From: Halobellus rarus
Lineage (GTDB): Archaea > Halobacteriota > Halobacteria > Halobacteriales > Haloferacaceae
Reading direction: 5' to 3'
DNA length: 64,000 nt
Assembly (NCBI RefSeq): GCF_024494595.1
Contig: NZ_JANHDI010000007.1
Span: 186,001 to 250,000, forward strand
Position numbers and translations under genes: made by a program. Positions 34,782 to 44,246 of the stretch are shown here, piece after piece (positions within the stretch are counted from its first letter, which is position 1; each line of letters begins with the position of its first letter). The notes under the pieces were generated by a model. That model was not told where the DNA came from. It saw only the letters and a list, made by a program, of their open reading frames with translations, and searched no databases.

Positions 34782-35288
34782 ATGCTCGTCGGACTCTGTT
34801 CGGACACCCACGACAACCTCGGTCTGGCGCGGAGCGCGGTGGACACCTTCGAGACGGAGGGCGTCGACACCGTCGTCCACTGCGGCGACGTCGTCGCGCC
34901 GTTCACCGCGGCGGTCTTCGACGCCGACTTCGACTTCCACGCCGTCCGCGGCAACAACGACGGCGAGTGGGCGCTCGCGGAAACCATCGACGAGTTCGGG
35001 ACCTACCACGGCGAGACTGCTCACTTGACGTTCGAGGGAGCCGACGGCGACGTCGACGTCGCCGTCTACCACGGATCGAGCGAACGACTCGTCGACGGGC
35101 TCGTCGACTCCGGGACGTACGACTACGTCGTCCGCGGCCACACCCACCAGCGGAGGCACGAGGTCCGGGACGGGACGGTCCACGTCAACCCCGGCGGACT
35201 GCCGTTTCCCGGCGCGGACGAGGCCTACCACGTCGCGATCCTCGACACCGACGCCGGCGACCTGACGTTCTTCGGGCTCACGGCGTAG
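34782..35288 (+). CDS. YfcE/MJ0936-type metallophosphodiesterase
   Basis: This 168-aa calcineurin-like enzyme has the metal-site motifs in order: CSDTHDN, CGDVV, RGNNDGEW, YHGSSE and GHTHQRRH. Family members hydrolyse phosphodiesters with Mn or Ni; the natural substrate is unknown. The ATG at 34782 is chosen because LVGLCSDTH is the first strand; a GTG at 34767 adds five residues. It sits between pgk and the convergent DUF2391 gene. Confidence 0.92.
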   Translation: MLVGLCSDTHDNLGLARSAVDTFETEGVDTVVHCGDVVAPFTAAVFDADFDFHAVRGNNDGEWALAETIDEFGTYHGETAHLTFEGADGDVDVAVYHGSSERLVDGLVDSGTYDYVVRGHTHQRRHEVRDGTVHVNPGGLPFPGADEAYHVAILDTDAGDLTFFGLTA

Positions 35289-35344
35289 CGTTCGACTTCT
35301 CTGCGGGCTCACCCATTCGACCCGTGGCGACGCCCGGCCCGGAC

Positions 35345-36016
35345 TCAGGTCCCCGGCAGGATGTCACCGAGCGCCGCCCCGACGCTCATCGGGACGAACG
35401 CGACGGCGACCGTCGCGAACGCCAGCGTCGGCTCCGTCCAGTCGATGCGCCCCCACGCGGTCATGGCGACGACGGCGGTGAGAAGCGAGACGCCGAGAAC
35501 GCCGACCAGCCGCCGGGGAATCACGCCGAAGAACGGGTCCTGAACGCGCACGTCCTGTATCTCCGCGACGTAGAGGATCGAGACGACGAGCGCGATCCCG
35601 CCGAGGAGCGTTCCGGCGAGAACGAGCGGCCGGGGCGCGAGGAACGCGCCAACCTCGTTCGTTCCCCCCTCGACGAACATCGGAACCCCGAACAGAAACG
35701 ATCCCAGGAACGCCTCCGCGAGGTCGCTCCGGTCGAAGCCGCGGATGACACGACCGAAGACGGGAGCCTCCGCTACGGCGGTGACGGCGGCTCGCCGGGC
35801 CCTCCGGACGCGCGCTCGCTCCTCCGGGGAGTCGACCGTCTCCGCGAGCGCGTCGAACTCCTCGAGGAGGCGCTGTAGCTCCTCGTCCGACGGGTCGATC
35901 TCGTACTCGCCGTCCGCGGGGTCGTCCTCGAATCCGCGCGTCGCCCGACTGTCGCGGTCCGATCGGGCCGACCCGGGATCGGCGGACTGGCCGTCGTCGG
36001 TCACGAGTCCGCCCAC
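35345..36016 (-). CDS. DUF2391 family membrane protein
   Basis: This 223-aa protein has a long acidic cytoplasmic N-terminus (about 1-95, with a predicted helix rich in Glu and Arg) and four to five TM helices (about 98-220). The motif AFLGSFLFGVPMFVEGGTNE marks the DUF2391 family, whose function is unknown. The start is GTG; codon 5 is another GTG. It lies between the phosphodiesterase and the archaeal GAPDH gene, ending 56 bp from the former. Confidence 0.82.
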   Translation of the reverse strand: MGGLVTDDGQSADPGSARSDRDSRATRGFEDDPADGEYEIDPSDEELQRLLEEFDALAETVDSPEERARVRRARRAAVTAVAEAPVFGRVIRGFDRSDLAEAFLGSFLFGVPMFVEGGTNEVGAFLAPRPLVLAGTLLGGIALVVSILYVAEIQDVRVQDPFFGVIPRRLVGVLGVSLLTAVVAMTAWGRIDWTEPTLAFATVAVAFVPMSVGAALGDILPGT

Positions 36017-36109
36017 GAGGTAGGAAGTAATAAATCCGGGTCAGTACCCGGGGAATCAGAGAGCCGTCCTCGGTCGCTCGATCGGGACCGTGTTGGTGAG
36101 CCGGATCGG

Positions 36110-37183
36110 TCAGTCGTCCGCGGCCTCGGCACCGACCCGATCGGAGTCGTTGAAGCCGGTGGGGTCGCCCGCGAGACCGATGCCGAGCGTCTCGTTCGTG
36201 CGCTCGATGCTCTCTTCGGCGTCGGCGCTGTCTGTCACGGCACGGACGGCGTCGACGTTCTCGGGGACGACGTCGGACTCCTGGTGGACCGCCTGGAAGA
36301 GATACAGATCCCGGCCCTCCACGGCGATCGACTCGCCCCACACGCAGTTCTCCCAGAGGTCGCCGCGCGGGCGACCCGCGTCGAGCGCGAAGTCCTTCAA
36401 TCGCCCCGCTCCGTCGAGGCCGATCCCCTCCGGGATGACGTACACGCGGGACTGGCTTTCGAGCAACTGGCGGACGTGTGCGGCCGTCACGTCGGACCCG
36501 AGGGTGACGTTGAGCGCGTGGACGTGCATCAGCGTCGCCGGCACCTTCAGCCCCATCGTCTCGATCGATAGGTCGGGGAAGATGGTTTGCACGTCGGGGC
36601 CGTGGTGCGACGGGATCCCGATCGGGTCCGGCAGGATGTCGTTGATCGGGCCGCGGGAGTGTTGGCTCGGGTCGCCGCCGCGGCGGACGAGCGTCGCGCG
36701 GACCTTCTCCACGCCGTACTCCTCTTCGAGCGGCGCGACGAGACGCGAGAGTCCCGTCGTGTTACAGGAGACGACGCGGACGGTGTCGGCACCGCGGGCG
36801 TCGTCGTAGTTCGCCCGCGCGTTGAAACTCACTTGGGCGACGCTGGCGTCCTCGCCGCCCTGGAAGATCGCGGGGGTGTCGTAAGAGGCGTACATCGATC
36901 GGTTCTCCGCGCCGATCCCCGACGGCGTGCAGTCGACGATCACGTCGGCGTCGGCGACCAGTTCGTCGACGACGCCCGCGATCTCGATTCCGGCGTCGCC
37001 GAACAGCGGCGCTCGTTCTGGGATCGCCGCGTACATCGAATAGCCGCGCTCGACGGCGGTGTGGGCCTCGAAGTTGGGCTGCGTCTTGGCGACGCCGGCG
37101 ACTTCCATGTCCGGCTGGGCCGCGACGGCATCGGCGACACGCTTCCCGATCGTTCCGTAGCCGTTGACACCCACTCGTATCAT
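36110..37183 (-). CDS. gap: Glyceraldehyde-3-phosphate dehydrogenase, archaeal type II
   Basis: This 357-aa protein is the archaeal GAPDH class, unrelated in detail to the type I enzyme at 32218. It has [15 protein letters not shown] for cofactor binding, the catalytic Cys in [11 protein letters not shown], and [11 protein letters not shown]. In Haloferax volcanii the homologue works in gluconeogenesis. The ATG at 37181-37183 precedes IRVGVNGYG directly; an upstream start at 37207 is possible. It is transcribed opposite to the type I gap and pgk, which allows separate control. Confidence 0.95.
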   Translation of the reverse strand: MIRVGVNGYGTIGKRVADAVAAQPDMEVAGVAKTQPNFEAHTAVERGYSMYAAIPERAPLFGDAGIEIAGVVDELVADADVIVDCTPSGIGAENRSMYASYDTPAIFQGGEDASVAQVSFNARANYDDARGADTVRVVSCNTTGLSRLVAPLEEEYGVEKVRATLVRRGGDPSQHSRGPINDILPDPIGIPSHHGPDVQTIFPDLSIETMGLKVPATLMHVHALNVTLGSDVTAAHVRQLLESQSRVYVIPEGIGLDGAGRLKDFALDAGRPRGDLWENCVWGESIAVEGRDLYLFQAVHQESDVVPENVDAVRAVTDSADAEESIERTNETLGIGLAGDPTGFNDSDRVGAEAADD

Positions 37184-37420
37184 TACGCGAATATCCGGCG
37201 AGCACACGCATAGTTATTTCGGAGCATATCGAAGAGAAATTAACTCCCCGTCGAGTAACGCGGACGATTTCCCCGGATCCGAGTTCCGGACGCGAGCGTG
37301 CTCGCTCTCGCCTCTCGACGGGTCCGCTTGCCCGTTCTCACCGGCTCCGGGTGGTGCGACCCCCCGTCCGGCACGGGGACGATCCGAACGTCTAACTCCG
37401 CGGGGGACCCAGACGGTGGT

Positions 37421-38371
37421 ATGTCGAACGACGGACTCGCGACCGCCGCGACGACAGCGGTCGAGCAGTGTCTGGCTCTCGGTGCCGCCGAATCGTGCGT
37501 GATAGTCACCGACGACGAGCGACGGCCGATCGGCGAAGCCCTCTACGAGGTCGCCTCCGCAGTCGCCGAGGAGACGACGATCCTGCAGTACCCGCCGGGC
37601 GACCAGCACGGCGAGGAACCGCCCGGACCGGTGGCCGCCGCGATGGCCGAGGCGGACGTGTTCCTCGCGCCGACGACGAAGAGCATCAGTCACACCCGCG
37701 CACGCGGGAACGCCTGCGACGCGGGCGCTCGGGGCGCGACGCTTCCCGGGATCACCGAGGACGTGTTCCTGACGGGGCTCGACGCCGACTACGACGCCAT
37801 CGCGGGGCACTGCCGAGACGTGCTCGCGCAGGTGGCGGACGCCGACGAGGTCCGCGTGACCGCACCCGCGGGGACGGACATCACGTTCGAGCCCGGCGAT
37901 CGGGAGTGGAACACCGACACCGGTATCGTCCACGACGCCGGGGACTTCTCGAACCTGCCCGCGGGCGAGGTGTTCGTCTCGCCGACGGACGCGAACGGCA
38001 CCTACGTCGTCGACGGCACGATGCGGCCGCACGGCCTGCTCGACGAGGGGCAGGAACTCCGATTCGAGGTCGAGGACGGCTACGTGACGGAGATCTCCGA
38101 CGACGAGATCCGAAGCCAGGTCGAGACGGCGGCCGGGGAAGTCGGCCGCGACGCCTACAACCTCGCGGAGTTGGGGATCGGGACCAACGTCGGCGTGACC
38201 GACCTCGTCGGTTCCGTCCTCCTCGACGAGAAGGCGGCCGGGACGGTCCACGTCGCCATCGGCGACGACGCCGGTATCGGCGGCGACACCGACGCGCCGC
38301 TGCACCTCGACGGGATCATTCGGGAGCCGACCGTGTGGGCGGACGGCGCGGAAGTGAAACTTCCGCGATGA
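37421..38371 (+). CDS. M29-type aminopeptidase
   Basis: The 316-aa metallopeptidase resembles aminopeptidase T. The C-terminal active-site region is intact: ELGIGTNVGVTDLVGS, then LLDEKAAGTVHVAIGDD and GGDTDAPLHLDGIIREP, which provide Glu, His and Asp ligands for two metals. It trims N-terminal residues of peptides in the cytoplasm. The ATG at 37421 precedes the homology; the open frame to 37298 is noise. Its last codons form a perfect hairpin. Confidence 0.88.
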   Translation: MSNDGLATAATTAVEQCLALGAAESCVIVTDDERRPIGEALYEVASAVAEETTILQYPPGDQHGEEPPGPVAAAMAEADVFLAPTTKSISHTRARGNACDAGARGATLPGITEDVFLTGLDADYDAIAGHCRDVLAQVADADEVRVTAPAGTDITFEPGDREWNTDTGIVHDAGDFSNLPAGEVFVSPTDANGTYVVDGTMRPHGLLDEGQELRFEVEDGYVTEISDDEIRSQVETAAGEVGRDAYNLAELGIGTNVGVTDLVGSVLLDEKAAGTVHVAIGDDAGIGGDTDAPLHLDGIIREPTVWADGAEVKLPR

Positions 38372-38466
38372 GCGAACGGCGGAGCCGTGAGCGGGGGAGG
38401 TCGTAGACCTCCCGAACGCCGAGCGGTGAAACCGCGAGGACGGCGAGGGAGTGGCGCTTCCGCGAT
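38348..38466. repeat. Array of short perfect hairpins at the aminopeptidase 3' end
   Basis: Three hairpins follow each other: GCGGAAGT-gaa-ACTTCCGC (38348-38366, overlapping the last codons), GGGAGGTC-gta-GACCTCCC (38395-38413) and GCGGT-gaa-ACCGC (38423-38435). Between the first two lies gagcgaacggcggagccgtg, similar to the loops of the tRNA-linked elements. cttccgcgat occurs at both ends of the array (38360-38369 and 38457-38466), like a target duplication. Confidence 0.55.
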
Positions 38467-38499
38467 AGAGGAGCGATGGGGCCGTGGGTCGGGAGCGGC

Positions 38500-39732
38500 C
38501 TACTCGATCCAGTAGGCGTGGACGTCGCTCCCGCCGAGGAGTAACACGTCGTCGGAGACGGCGATGTCGTCACCGCCCAGGGGCTTCGTCGACCGGTGCA
38601 CTCGCGTCCCGTCGGTCCGGTCGTACGCAGTGAGTCCCGTTTCCCCGTCGCCGACCCACACGTGAGCCGCGGACGTATCGATCGCTCCGACGCTCCCGTC
38701 GATACCTACGTCCCACAGGCGCTCCCCGGTCGAGCGGTCGAAGGCGTACACGGATCCAGCCTCCGTCCCGGCGGTGACGAGCGAGTTGTCGACGACGGGG
38801 CCGACCGTCACGTTGCCATCGAACGTCTCCGACCACTCGCGGCCCTGTGCTCCGAGCGGGTACGCCCGGAGCACGGTCTCGTTCTCCGAGGTCCCGCGAT
38901 CGGCCGCGAAGAGCGTGTCTCCGTGTATCTGTCCCCAGGTTCTTCCCCAGCCTCTCGCGACGGACCACGACTCGTGGACCTCGGTCAGCGATCCGGTTTC
39001 GGGATCGAGCACCTGTACCCCGTCGGATTGCATCCCCACGTACACCTCGCCCGCGTACGAACCGACGAAGTTGACGAACGTGGTCGGCAGCGTCGACTTG
39101 TCGGTCCGCCACCGCACCTCGCCGCTCTCGGCGTCGAGTCCGACGACGAGCGGTTCCTGTTCGCGCTGCGCGCCGAAACTGCCCGCAGTGACGACGACGG
39201 TGTCGGCGACTCTCGTCGCACCGGTCGAGAAGTTGTGTTTGCCGTCGTCGGGCGCGGCGAAGCTCCACACTTCCTCACCCGTGCTCGTATCGAACGTGTG
39301 AAAGTGACTGCCGAGCGTCTCGTCGACCTCCGAATCGGGTCTGTAGCCGAAGGTGACGTGATCGTCGCCGATCGCGAACGCGTCGGCACCGAAGTTGTCC
39401 TCGAATCCCTCGTAGGTCACTTCGGCCTCCCAGTTGATGCCGCCTCCGTGACTCGCCGACGCCGCCCCGTTGTAATCGTTGAAGTAGACCCGCCCGTTTT
39501 CGACCCAGGCGAAATCGATCCCCGGGTCCGCACTCCAGTTCTCCGTCAGCGTCACCTCGTCGGCCGCCCCACCGGCCGATCCCCCTCCGCTCGTGCCCGT
39601 CGACCGCCCGGCCGTGGATCCACCGTTTCCGGCCGTCGACGTCGCCCCGTCACCGGACCCAGTGAGTCGCAGACAGCCGCTCGATCCACCGATCCCCACC
39701 CCGAGCGTCGCCAGCACCTGACGGCGATTCAT
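38500..39732 (-). CDS. Tat lipoprotein with PQQ-like beta-propeller
   Basis: This 410-aa precursor has a short signal with lipobox GGSSGCLRL (Cys20), a Gly/Ser/Thr-rich linker (about 25-58) and a seven- or eight-bladed WD40/PQQ-like propeller. Blade repeats are seen as FDTSTGEEVWSF, LDAESGEVRWRT and FDRSTGERLWDVG. It is probably surface-exposed, binding a ligand or partner; PQQ binding is not shown. It is a paralogue of the divergent gene at 39883, with the same lipobox-linker-propeller design. Confidence 0.87.
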   Translation of the reverse strand: MNRRQVLATLGVGIGGSSGCLRLTGSGDGATSTAGNGGSTAGRSTGTSGGGSAGGAADEVTLTENWSADPGIDFAWVENGRVYFNDYNGAASASHGGGINWEAEVTYEGFEDNFGADAFAIGDDHVTFGYRPDSEVDETLGSHFHTFDTSTGEEVWSFAAPDDGKHNFSTGATRVADTVVVTAGSFGAQREQEPLVVGLDAESGEVRWRTDKSTLPTTFVNFVGSYAGEVYVGMQSDGVQVLDPETGSLTEVHESWSVARGWGRTWGQIHGDTLFAADRGTSENETVLRAYPLGAQGREWSETFDGNVTVGPVVDNSLVTAGTEAGSVYAFDRSTGERLWDVGIDGSVGAIDTSAAHVWVGDGETGLTAYDRTDGTRVHRSTKPLGGDDIAVSDDVLLLGGSDVHAYWIE

Positions 39733-39882
39733 ACGCTATCGCGTCAGGCGACTGTAATAAAGCCACCTCTCCGATCCGAAGCAGTCGCTCGATCTCCGAC
39801 GAGCCGCACCGCGCTGTGGCCCACGGTGGTGCTATGCACGGGTGGCCGGTCTTTAAGTCAAGACGTACCAAGACAAGGACAG

Positions 39883-41100
39883 ATGGCGAGAGAACGAACG
39901 TGGTCCCGCCGCAGCCTACTGGTCGGTTGCGCGGGCATCGGGAGCGCTGCGACTTCGGGGTGTCTCCGACTGACCGACGGGGCGGCGCAGACGGAGACGA
40001 ACGAACAGGGGCCGTCGGGGACGGCCGATTCGGCGGAGTCGACGTCGACCGACGACGCTGGAGAGCCCACGACGTCGGGACCTGCCTCCGAAATCGAACT
40101 CGTTCCGGCCTGGTCGGGATCCGCCAGTGCGGTGACGACCGCCGACGGCGACTTTTTCTTCCGGGCGCGGTTCGACAGCATCCGGCGAACGCGCCCGGAC
40201 GGGACGACCGCCTTCGAGGCGGGAATCGCGGACGGATACTTCGCCTCGATCAGTCCAACGTATCGGAACGCGCTGCACGCCGACGACACGGGCGTGTACG
40301 TCGGTGCGGACGCCACAGACGAGGTCGACACCGGCGCGAGGGTGTACGCCCTCGATCCCGAAAGCGGCGAGGAACGCTGGATGTTCGAGGAACCCGGCGA
40401 CGGCCTCCACGACGGCGTCCGAGCGGTGACGGCGATCGACGGGACCGTTATCTACGCGAGCCAGAGCAGCGGCAGCGGCGACGAACAGGAGCCGATCGTC
40501 CGCGGGGTCGACGCCGAGAGCGGTGACGAACGGTGGCGGATACAGCTTTCGGAGGGGTTCATCAACGGGATCGTCGCCCGCGGGGACCGACTGTTCGTCC
40601 AACAGACGTTCGGGCTGTCGATATACCGGCGCTCGACGCAGGAACTGCTCGACGAACGGGGAGTGTCGGTCGGCTTCAGCGGAATCGTCGCCGACGGCGA
40701 GACGCTCTTCGTCCCCGGCGAGACGGTCCGCGCGCTGACCCTCCCCGCCGGCGACGAGCGGTGGGCGGTCGACACGGGACGGTCGGTGAACACGGGCGCA
40801 GGCGTCGGCGAGGACGGCGTCTACGTCGGCACCGAGAGCGGCTACGTCCTCGGTTACGACCGGGAGACGGGCGACGAACTGTGGGAGAGCCGGGTCGCCG
40901 GCGTCGTCGAACACCCGCCGATCGTCGACGGGGGCGTCGTCTGGGTCGCGAGCGAGCGGGGCGACCTCTCGGCGTTCGACGCGGGGACCGGCGAACTGCT
41001 CTACGAGGAGGAGATCGCCTCTGGGTTCGAGTTCACGGTCCTGGACGGCATCCTCAACGACGACGAGCGCGACACCGCCTACGAGATCCGTAGGAACTGA
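39883..41100 (+). CDS. Tat lipoprotein with PQQ-like beta-propeller (paralogue)
   Basis: The 405-aa precursor has a twin-Arg signal (SRRSLLVGCAG) and lipobox TSGCLRL, then a Thr/Ser/Glu linker and a beta-propeller with blades such as LDPESGEERWMF, VDAESGDERWRI and YDRETGDELWES. It faces the paralogue at 38500-39732 across 150 bp, where ctttaag (39851-39857) is a TATA-like box for this gene. BamB-like scaffold or sensor roles are possible; none can be chosen from the sequence. Confidence 0.87.
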   Translation: MARERTWSRRSLLVGCAGIGSAATSGCLRLTDGAAQTETNEQGPSGTADSAESTSTDDAGEPTTSGPASEIELVPAWSGSASAVTTADGDFFFRARFDSIRRTRPDGTTAFEAGIADGYFASISPTYRNALHADDTGVYVGADATDEVDTGARVYALDPESGEERWMFEEPGDGLHDGVRAVTAIDGTVIYASQSSGSGDEQEPIVRGVDAESGDERWRIQLSEGFINGIVARGDRLFVQQTFGLSIYRRSTQELLDERGVSVGFSGIVADGETLFVPGETVRALTLPAGDERWAVDTGRSVNTGAGVGEDGVYVGTESGYVLGYDRETGDELWESRVAGVVEHPPIVDGGVVWVASERGDLSAFDAGTGELLYEEEIASGFEFTVLDGILNDDERDTAYEIRRN

Positions 41101-41265
41101 GCGAGCGGGTCGGCTCCGTGCCGTCTGCGGTGCTGGCGTCGTCCCCGCGATGCCCGAACCCGTCTCCGCCGTGCTGCCGCCGTAACGGCGACGCCGCGCG
41201 CCAGCGTCTGCCACGCGGACGGGCGGAAGGGCGGACTTTTAGGGCCAGACGGGTTACGAGGCCGT

Positions 41266-41925
41266 ATGAGCACGCCACAGGACCGCATCGCGGTCGAATG
41301 TCCCTCCTGTTCGCCCGCCGAATCGACGGTCCACGAGGTACTGAAGGAGGGCGGCGGCCGCCACACCGTCCGGTGTACGGAGTGCGGCCACGTCCACAAG
41401 GTCCAGGTCGAAGCGGAGACGGAAATCGAACGCGACGTCGTCGTCTCGCAGGACGGTGAGTCGTTCTCGACGACCGTCGACGCGCCGCCCGAGGAGACGG
41501 TCGCCGTCGGCGACGAGTTCATCGTCGACAGCGAGGAGGCGATCATGCTCGTCCGGATCACGGGTATCGAGACCGGCCCCGAGCAGCGGACCGAGGAGGC
41601 GACGATCGAGGACGTCGACACGGTCTGGACCCGCGCCGTCGACAACGTGACGGTGAAGGTGACCGTCAACCCGAAGGAGGGTACGGGCGATCGCGAGCAC
41701 ACGCGGAGTTTCGACCTGCAACTTCCGGGCGACCACGAGTTCGTCGTCGGCGAGACCGAGACCTTCGGAGACGAGGAGTTCGAAGTCAAGGCGATCCAGG
41801 TGCGCGACGACGCCCCGGAGTACCGCCACGGGAAGTTCGACCACGACGGCGATATGGTGTACGCGAAAGACGTCAAGCGCCTCTACGGGACCGATCAGAC
41901 CACCTCGGCCTGGTCGGCCTGGTAA
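41266..41925 (+). CDS. HVO_0476 family zinc-finger protein
   Basis: This 219-aa haloarchaeal protein has an N-terminal zinc ribbon (CPSC at about 12-15 and CTECGH at about 37-42) followed by an acidic beta-rich domain with FDLQLPGDHEFVVGETETF. The family is named after a Haloferax volcanii protein encoded close to gap, pgk and pcm genes there, so the gene order here appears conserved. The role is unknown; nucleic-acid or protein binding is typical of such ribbons. Confidence 0.9.
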   Translation: MSTPQDRIAVECPSCSPAESTVHEVLKEGGGRHTVRCTECGHVHKVQVEAETEIERDVVVSQDGESFSTTVDAPPEETVAVGDEFIVDSEEAIMLVRITGIETGPEQRTEEATIEDVDTVWTRAVDNVTVKVTVNPKEGTGDREHTRSFDLQLPGDHEFVVGETETFGDEEFEVKAIQVRDDAPEYRHGKFDHDGDMVYAKDVKRLYGTDQTTSAWSAW

Positions 41926-42019
41926 CCGTATCTTCCGCCCCGGGTACCGTCTGCTACCGCGTCTCCTTCCTGTTCCCAGCGATACACTTACGTCGGAACC
42001 GAGAGAACTCGACGCCGAC

Positions 42020-42229
42020 GTGACACGAAGTGCCGCCTGCGCCCTCCTCGTAGCCGCCGGCGCGCTCGCAGCGCCGGTCGCCGTCTCCGGGCTCGTCTTC
42101 CCGTCGTGGACGTTCGACGTCGTCGGGTTCGTCGGTTTCCTCGTCGCCGTCGCACTCGTCGTCGCTGCGGGAGTGGTCCTCACCGTCGTTGACCTCACGA
42201 GTGCCGTCGAGCGGGCGCTCGGCCCCTGA
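42020..42229 (+). CDS. Small two-TM membrane protein
   Basis: The 69-aa product reads from a GTG. Two hydrophobic helices (about 5-27 and 33-58) are joined by a short SWTFDVV turn, and the C-terminus ends VDLTSAVERALGP. Conserved position next to pcm and codon use support a real gene. No function known. Confidence 0.65.
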   Translation: MTRSAACALLVAAGALAAPVAVSGLVFPSWTFDVVGFVGFLVAVALVVAAGVVLTVVDLTSAVERALGP

Positions 42230-42301
42230 TACGAGAATAGGGCGCATAGCATCCCCCGCAGCGGGGAAAGATTCGACTCGCTGGAGCGTGTACCCAACCG
42301 T

Positions 42302-42940
42302 GTGACCGAGGACCACACGGAGGGGCGGCGAGCGCTCGTCGAGCGACTGCGCCGCCGTGGCTACGTCGAGAGCGACCGCGTCGCCGACGCGCTCCGCGCA
42401 GTGCCGCGTCACGAGTTCGTTCCCGAGGGGAGCCGCGACCGCGCCTACGACGACTGCCCGCTCTCGATCGGGAACGACCAGACCGTGAGCGCCCCGCATA
42501 TGGTCGCGCTGATGTGCGAACTGCTCGACCCAGAGCCTGACGACGTGGTCCTGGAGGTCGGGACCGGGTGTGGCTACCACGCGGCGGTGACGGCCGAACT
42601 CCTCCCCGACGGGCATCTGTACTCCGTCGAGTACGATGCCGACCTCGCGTCGGACGCCCGCGATCACCTCGCGCGGCTCGGGTACGACGACCGGATCTCG
42701 ATCCGGGTCGGCGACGGGCGGGAGGGCTGGCCGGAGCGCGCCCCGTTCGACGGCGAGTACGTCACGTGCGCGGTCCCGTCGGTGCCCGACGACCTCCGAG
42801 ATCAGCTCCGACCCGGCGGGCGAATCGTCGTGCCAGTCGGTGGCGTCCGTCAGGAGCTCGTGGTGTTCGAGAAGCGCGACGACGGCACCTTCGAGCGGAG
42901 CGACCACGGCGGCGTCCGGTTCGTTCGGATCCGGGGGTGA
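42302..42940 (+). CDS. pcm: Protein-L-isoaspartate O-methyltransferase
   Basis: The 212-aa enzyme repairs isoaspartyl residues with S-adenosylmethionine. The substrate-site motif SIGNDQTVSAPHMVA and SAM motif I VLEVGTGCGYHAAV are canonical, and RPGGRIVVPVG closes the fold. It starts at a GTG (42302). A second, divergent homologue follows 90 bp downstream, so the two probably form one operon. Confidence 0.94.
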   Translation: MTEDHTEGRRALVERLRRRGYVESDRVADALRAVPRHEFVPEGSRDRAYDDCPLSIGNDQTVSAPHMVALMCELLDPEPDDVVLEVGTGCGYHAAVTAELLPDGHLYSVEYDADLASDARDHLARLGYDDRISIRVGDGREGWPERAPFDGEYVTCAVPSVPDDLRDQLRPGGRIVVPVGGVRQELVVFEKRDDGTFERSDHGGVRFVRIRG

Positions 42941-43030
42941 GAAGCGACTGGAACGACTCTCGGATGGGGTATCGTCCCACTCGACGCCCGGAGCGTGCAG
43001 TTGATTAGGACGCGCGCCCGAGCGCAACGT

Positions 43031-43858
43031 ATGGAACCCGGGGATCTGCGCGGAGATATGGTCGACGGCCTGGAGGAGCGGCTGTCGATCGACGACGCCG
43101 TCGCGCTCGCGATGCGGACGGTCCCCCGTCGGACCTTCGTCGACGACGCGCCGTACGACGGCCGGGGCGAGGCTGACGGAACCACGGTCCTCGCCCCCGA
43201 GATGGTCGCCCGCCTCCTGACGGCGCTCGACGTCGACGCGCGAAACGTCGAGACGTCGGTCGGAGCGGACGGTGCGGGGGAAACGGACCGCGCGGCGAGA
43301 GCGGACGGCGCGGCTGTCGACGCCGACTCGACCGGCGACGTCCTGGTCGTCGGCGCGGGCGTCGGCTACACGGCGGCCGTCCTGGCGGAACTCGTCGGAG
43401 AGACGCGCGTTCACGCGGTCGATATCGACCGGCGGCTCGTCTACGCCGCGCGGTCGAACCTCGAATCAGCCGGCTACGGCGGCGTTCTCGTCGACGCCCG
43501 CGACGGGGCGCGCGGCCTCCCCGAGTACGCGCCCTTCGATCGGATCTTGGTCGAGGCGGCCGCGATCGATCCCCCGAAGCGACTGGTCGAGCAACTCGCT
43601 CCCGGCGGCAAACTCGTCCTCCCGCTCGGCGGCCCCGAGCAGTCGCTCGCCGTCGTCGACGACGCCGGCGAGGTCGTCGACCGGTGCGGTCCGGTGGCGT
43701 TCAAGCCGCTGCTCGTCGACGGCGAACAGGGCAGCGCGCCAGCGCGGAACCGGACGGAGCGCGAGGAGGCCCAGCGGGCGAGCGAGCCCGGGTACTTCGC
43801 GAAGACCGGGTGGGAACAGGAGTGGATCGACTGGGACGAGCAGATGGGCCGTCGGTAA
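43031..43858 (+). CDS. Divergent PCM-like methyltransferase paralogue
   Basis: This 275-aa protein keeps the SAM-binding fold (VLVVGAGVGYTAAV, then HAVDIDRRL, and APGGKLVLPLGG) but the substrate motif is changed to GTTVLAPEMVARL in place of QTVSAPHMV. An acidic low-complexity insert lies before motif I (about residues 65-95), and the C-terminus has an extension ending EQEWIDWDEQMGRR. It may be a methyltransferase with another target or a partner of the pcm product. The ATG at 43031 is chosen over an upstream frame. Confidence 0.85.
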   Translation: MEPGDLRGDMVDGLEERLSIDDAVALAMRTVPRRTFVDDAPYDGRGEADGTTVLAPEMVARLLTALDVDARNVETSVGADGAGETDRAARADGAAVDADSTGDVLVVGAGVGYTAAVLAELVGETRVHAVDIDRRLVYAARSNLESAGYGGVLVDARDGARGLPEYAPFDRILVEAAAIDPPKRLVEQLAPGGKLVLPLGGPEQSLAVVDDAGEVVDRCGPVAFKPLLVDGEQGSAPARNRTEREEAQRASEPGYFAKTGWEQEWIDWDEQMGRR

Positions 43859-44246
43859 GTCGTCTTTCCACCGCCCGAGGGTGCCAACGGAGGCTTGCCA
43901 AACCCGGAGCGGGAATCGAGAGACCCGCCTCCGGCGACCGAGTGGGTCGAAGAGCCCGGCTGGTCGCCGGGTGACTCCATTCGGTCGTCCCCCGAGCCGT
44001 TGCTCGCTCCCGCTCGCAAAGACGCCGGTTCACTCGCCGGAGTCGAGGCCAAGAGCCGATCGCTCGAAGGCTCTGGGTCCAGCTTTTGTCAGCGCGAGAC
44101 GGCGTTGCCCTCCCGCTGGTCGTACGGCGCGCGCTGGGGTGCGCCGCAGACGAGCACAGCGAAGCCGGTTCGCGGCGTCACACGTGGGTATGCCTCCACC
44201 GAGTAACGCGCGGCGGGGTCGGGAAACACGCAATCCCCTCGATCCG
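43859..44246. other. Gene-free region rich in hairpins
   Basis: No credible gene is seen. Hairpins include cccggc-tggtc-gccggg (about 43957-43973), agagcc with ggctct (about 44053-44075) and a longer GCCGC/GCGGC structure around 44150-44180 whose loop holds gagcacagcga. gcgagcgggagcgagc is found on the minus strand near 44000-44015. Loops again resemble GAGCG..AGCGA. Confidence 0.4.

Noticed and set aside
37214-38305. Antisense 363-codon frame over the aminopeptidase
   Set aside because: Shadow of a well-supported M29 enzyme; no homology.
43031-43858. Second PCM gene as a simple duplicate of the first
   Set aside because: Motifs and insertions differ too much for a recent duplication; treated as a divergent paralogue.
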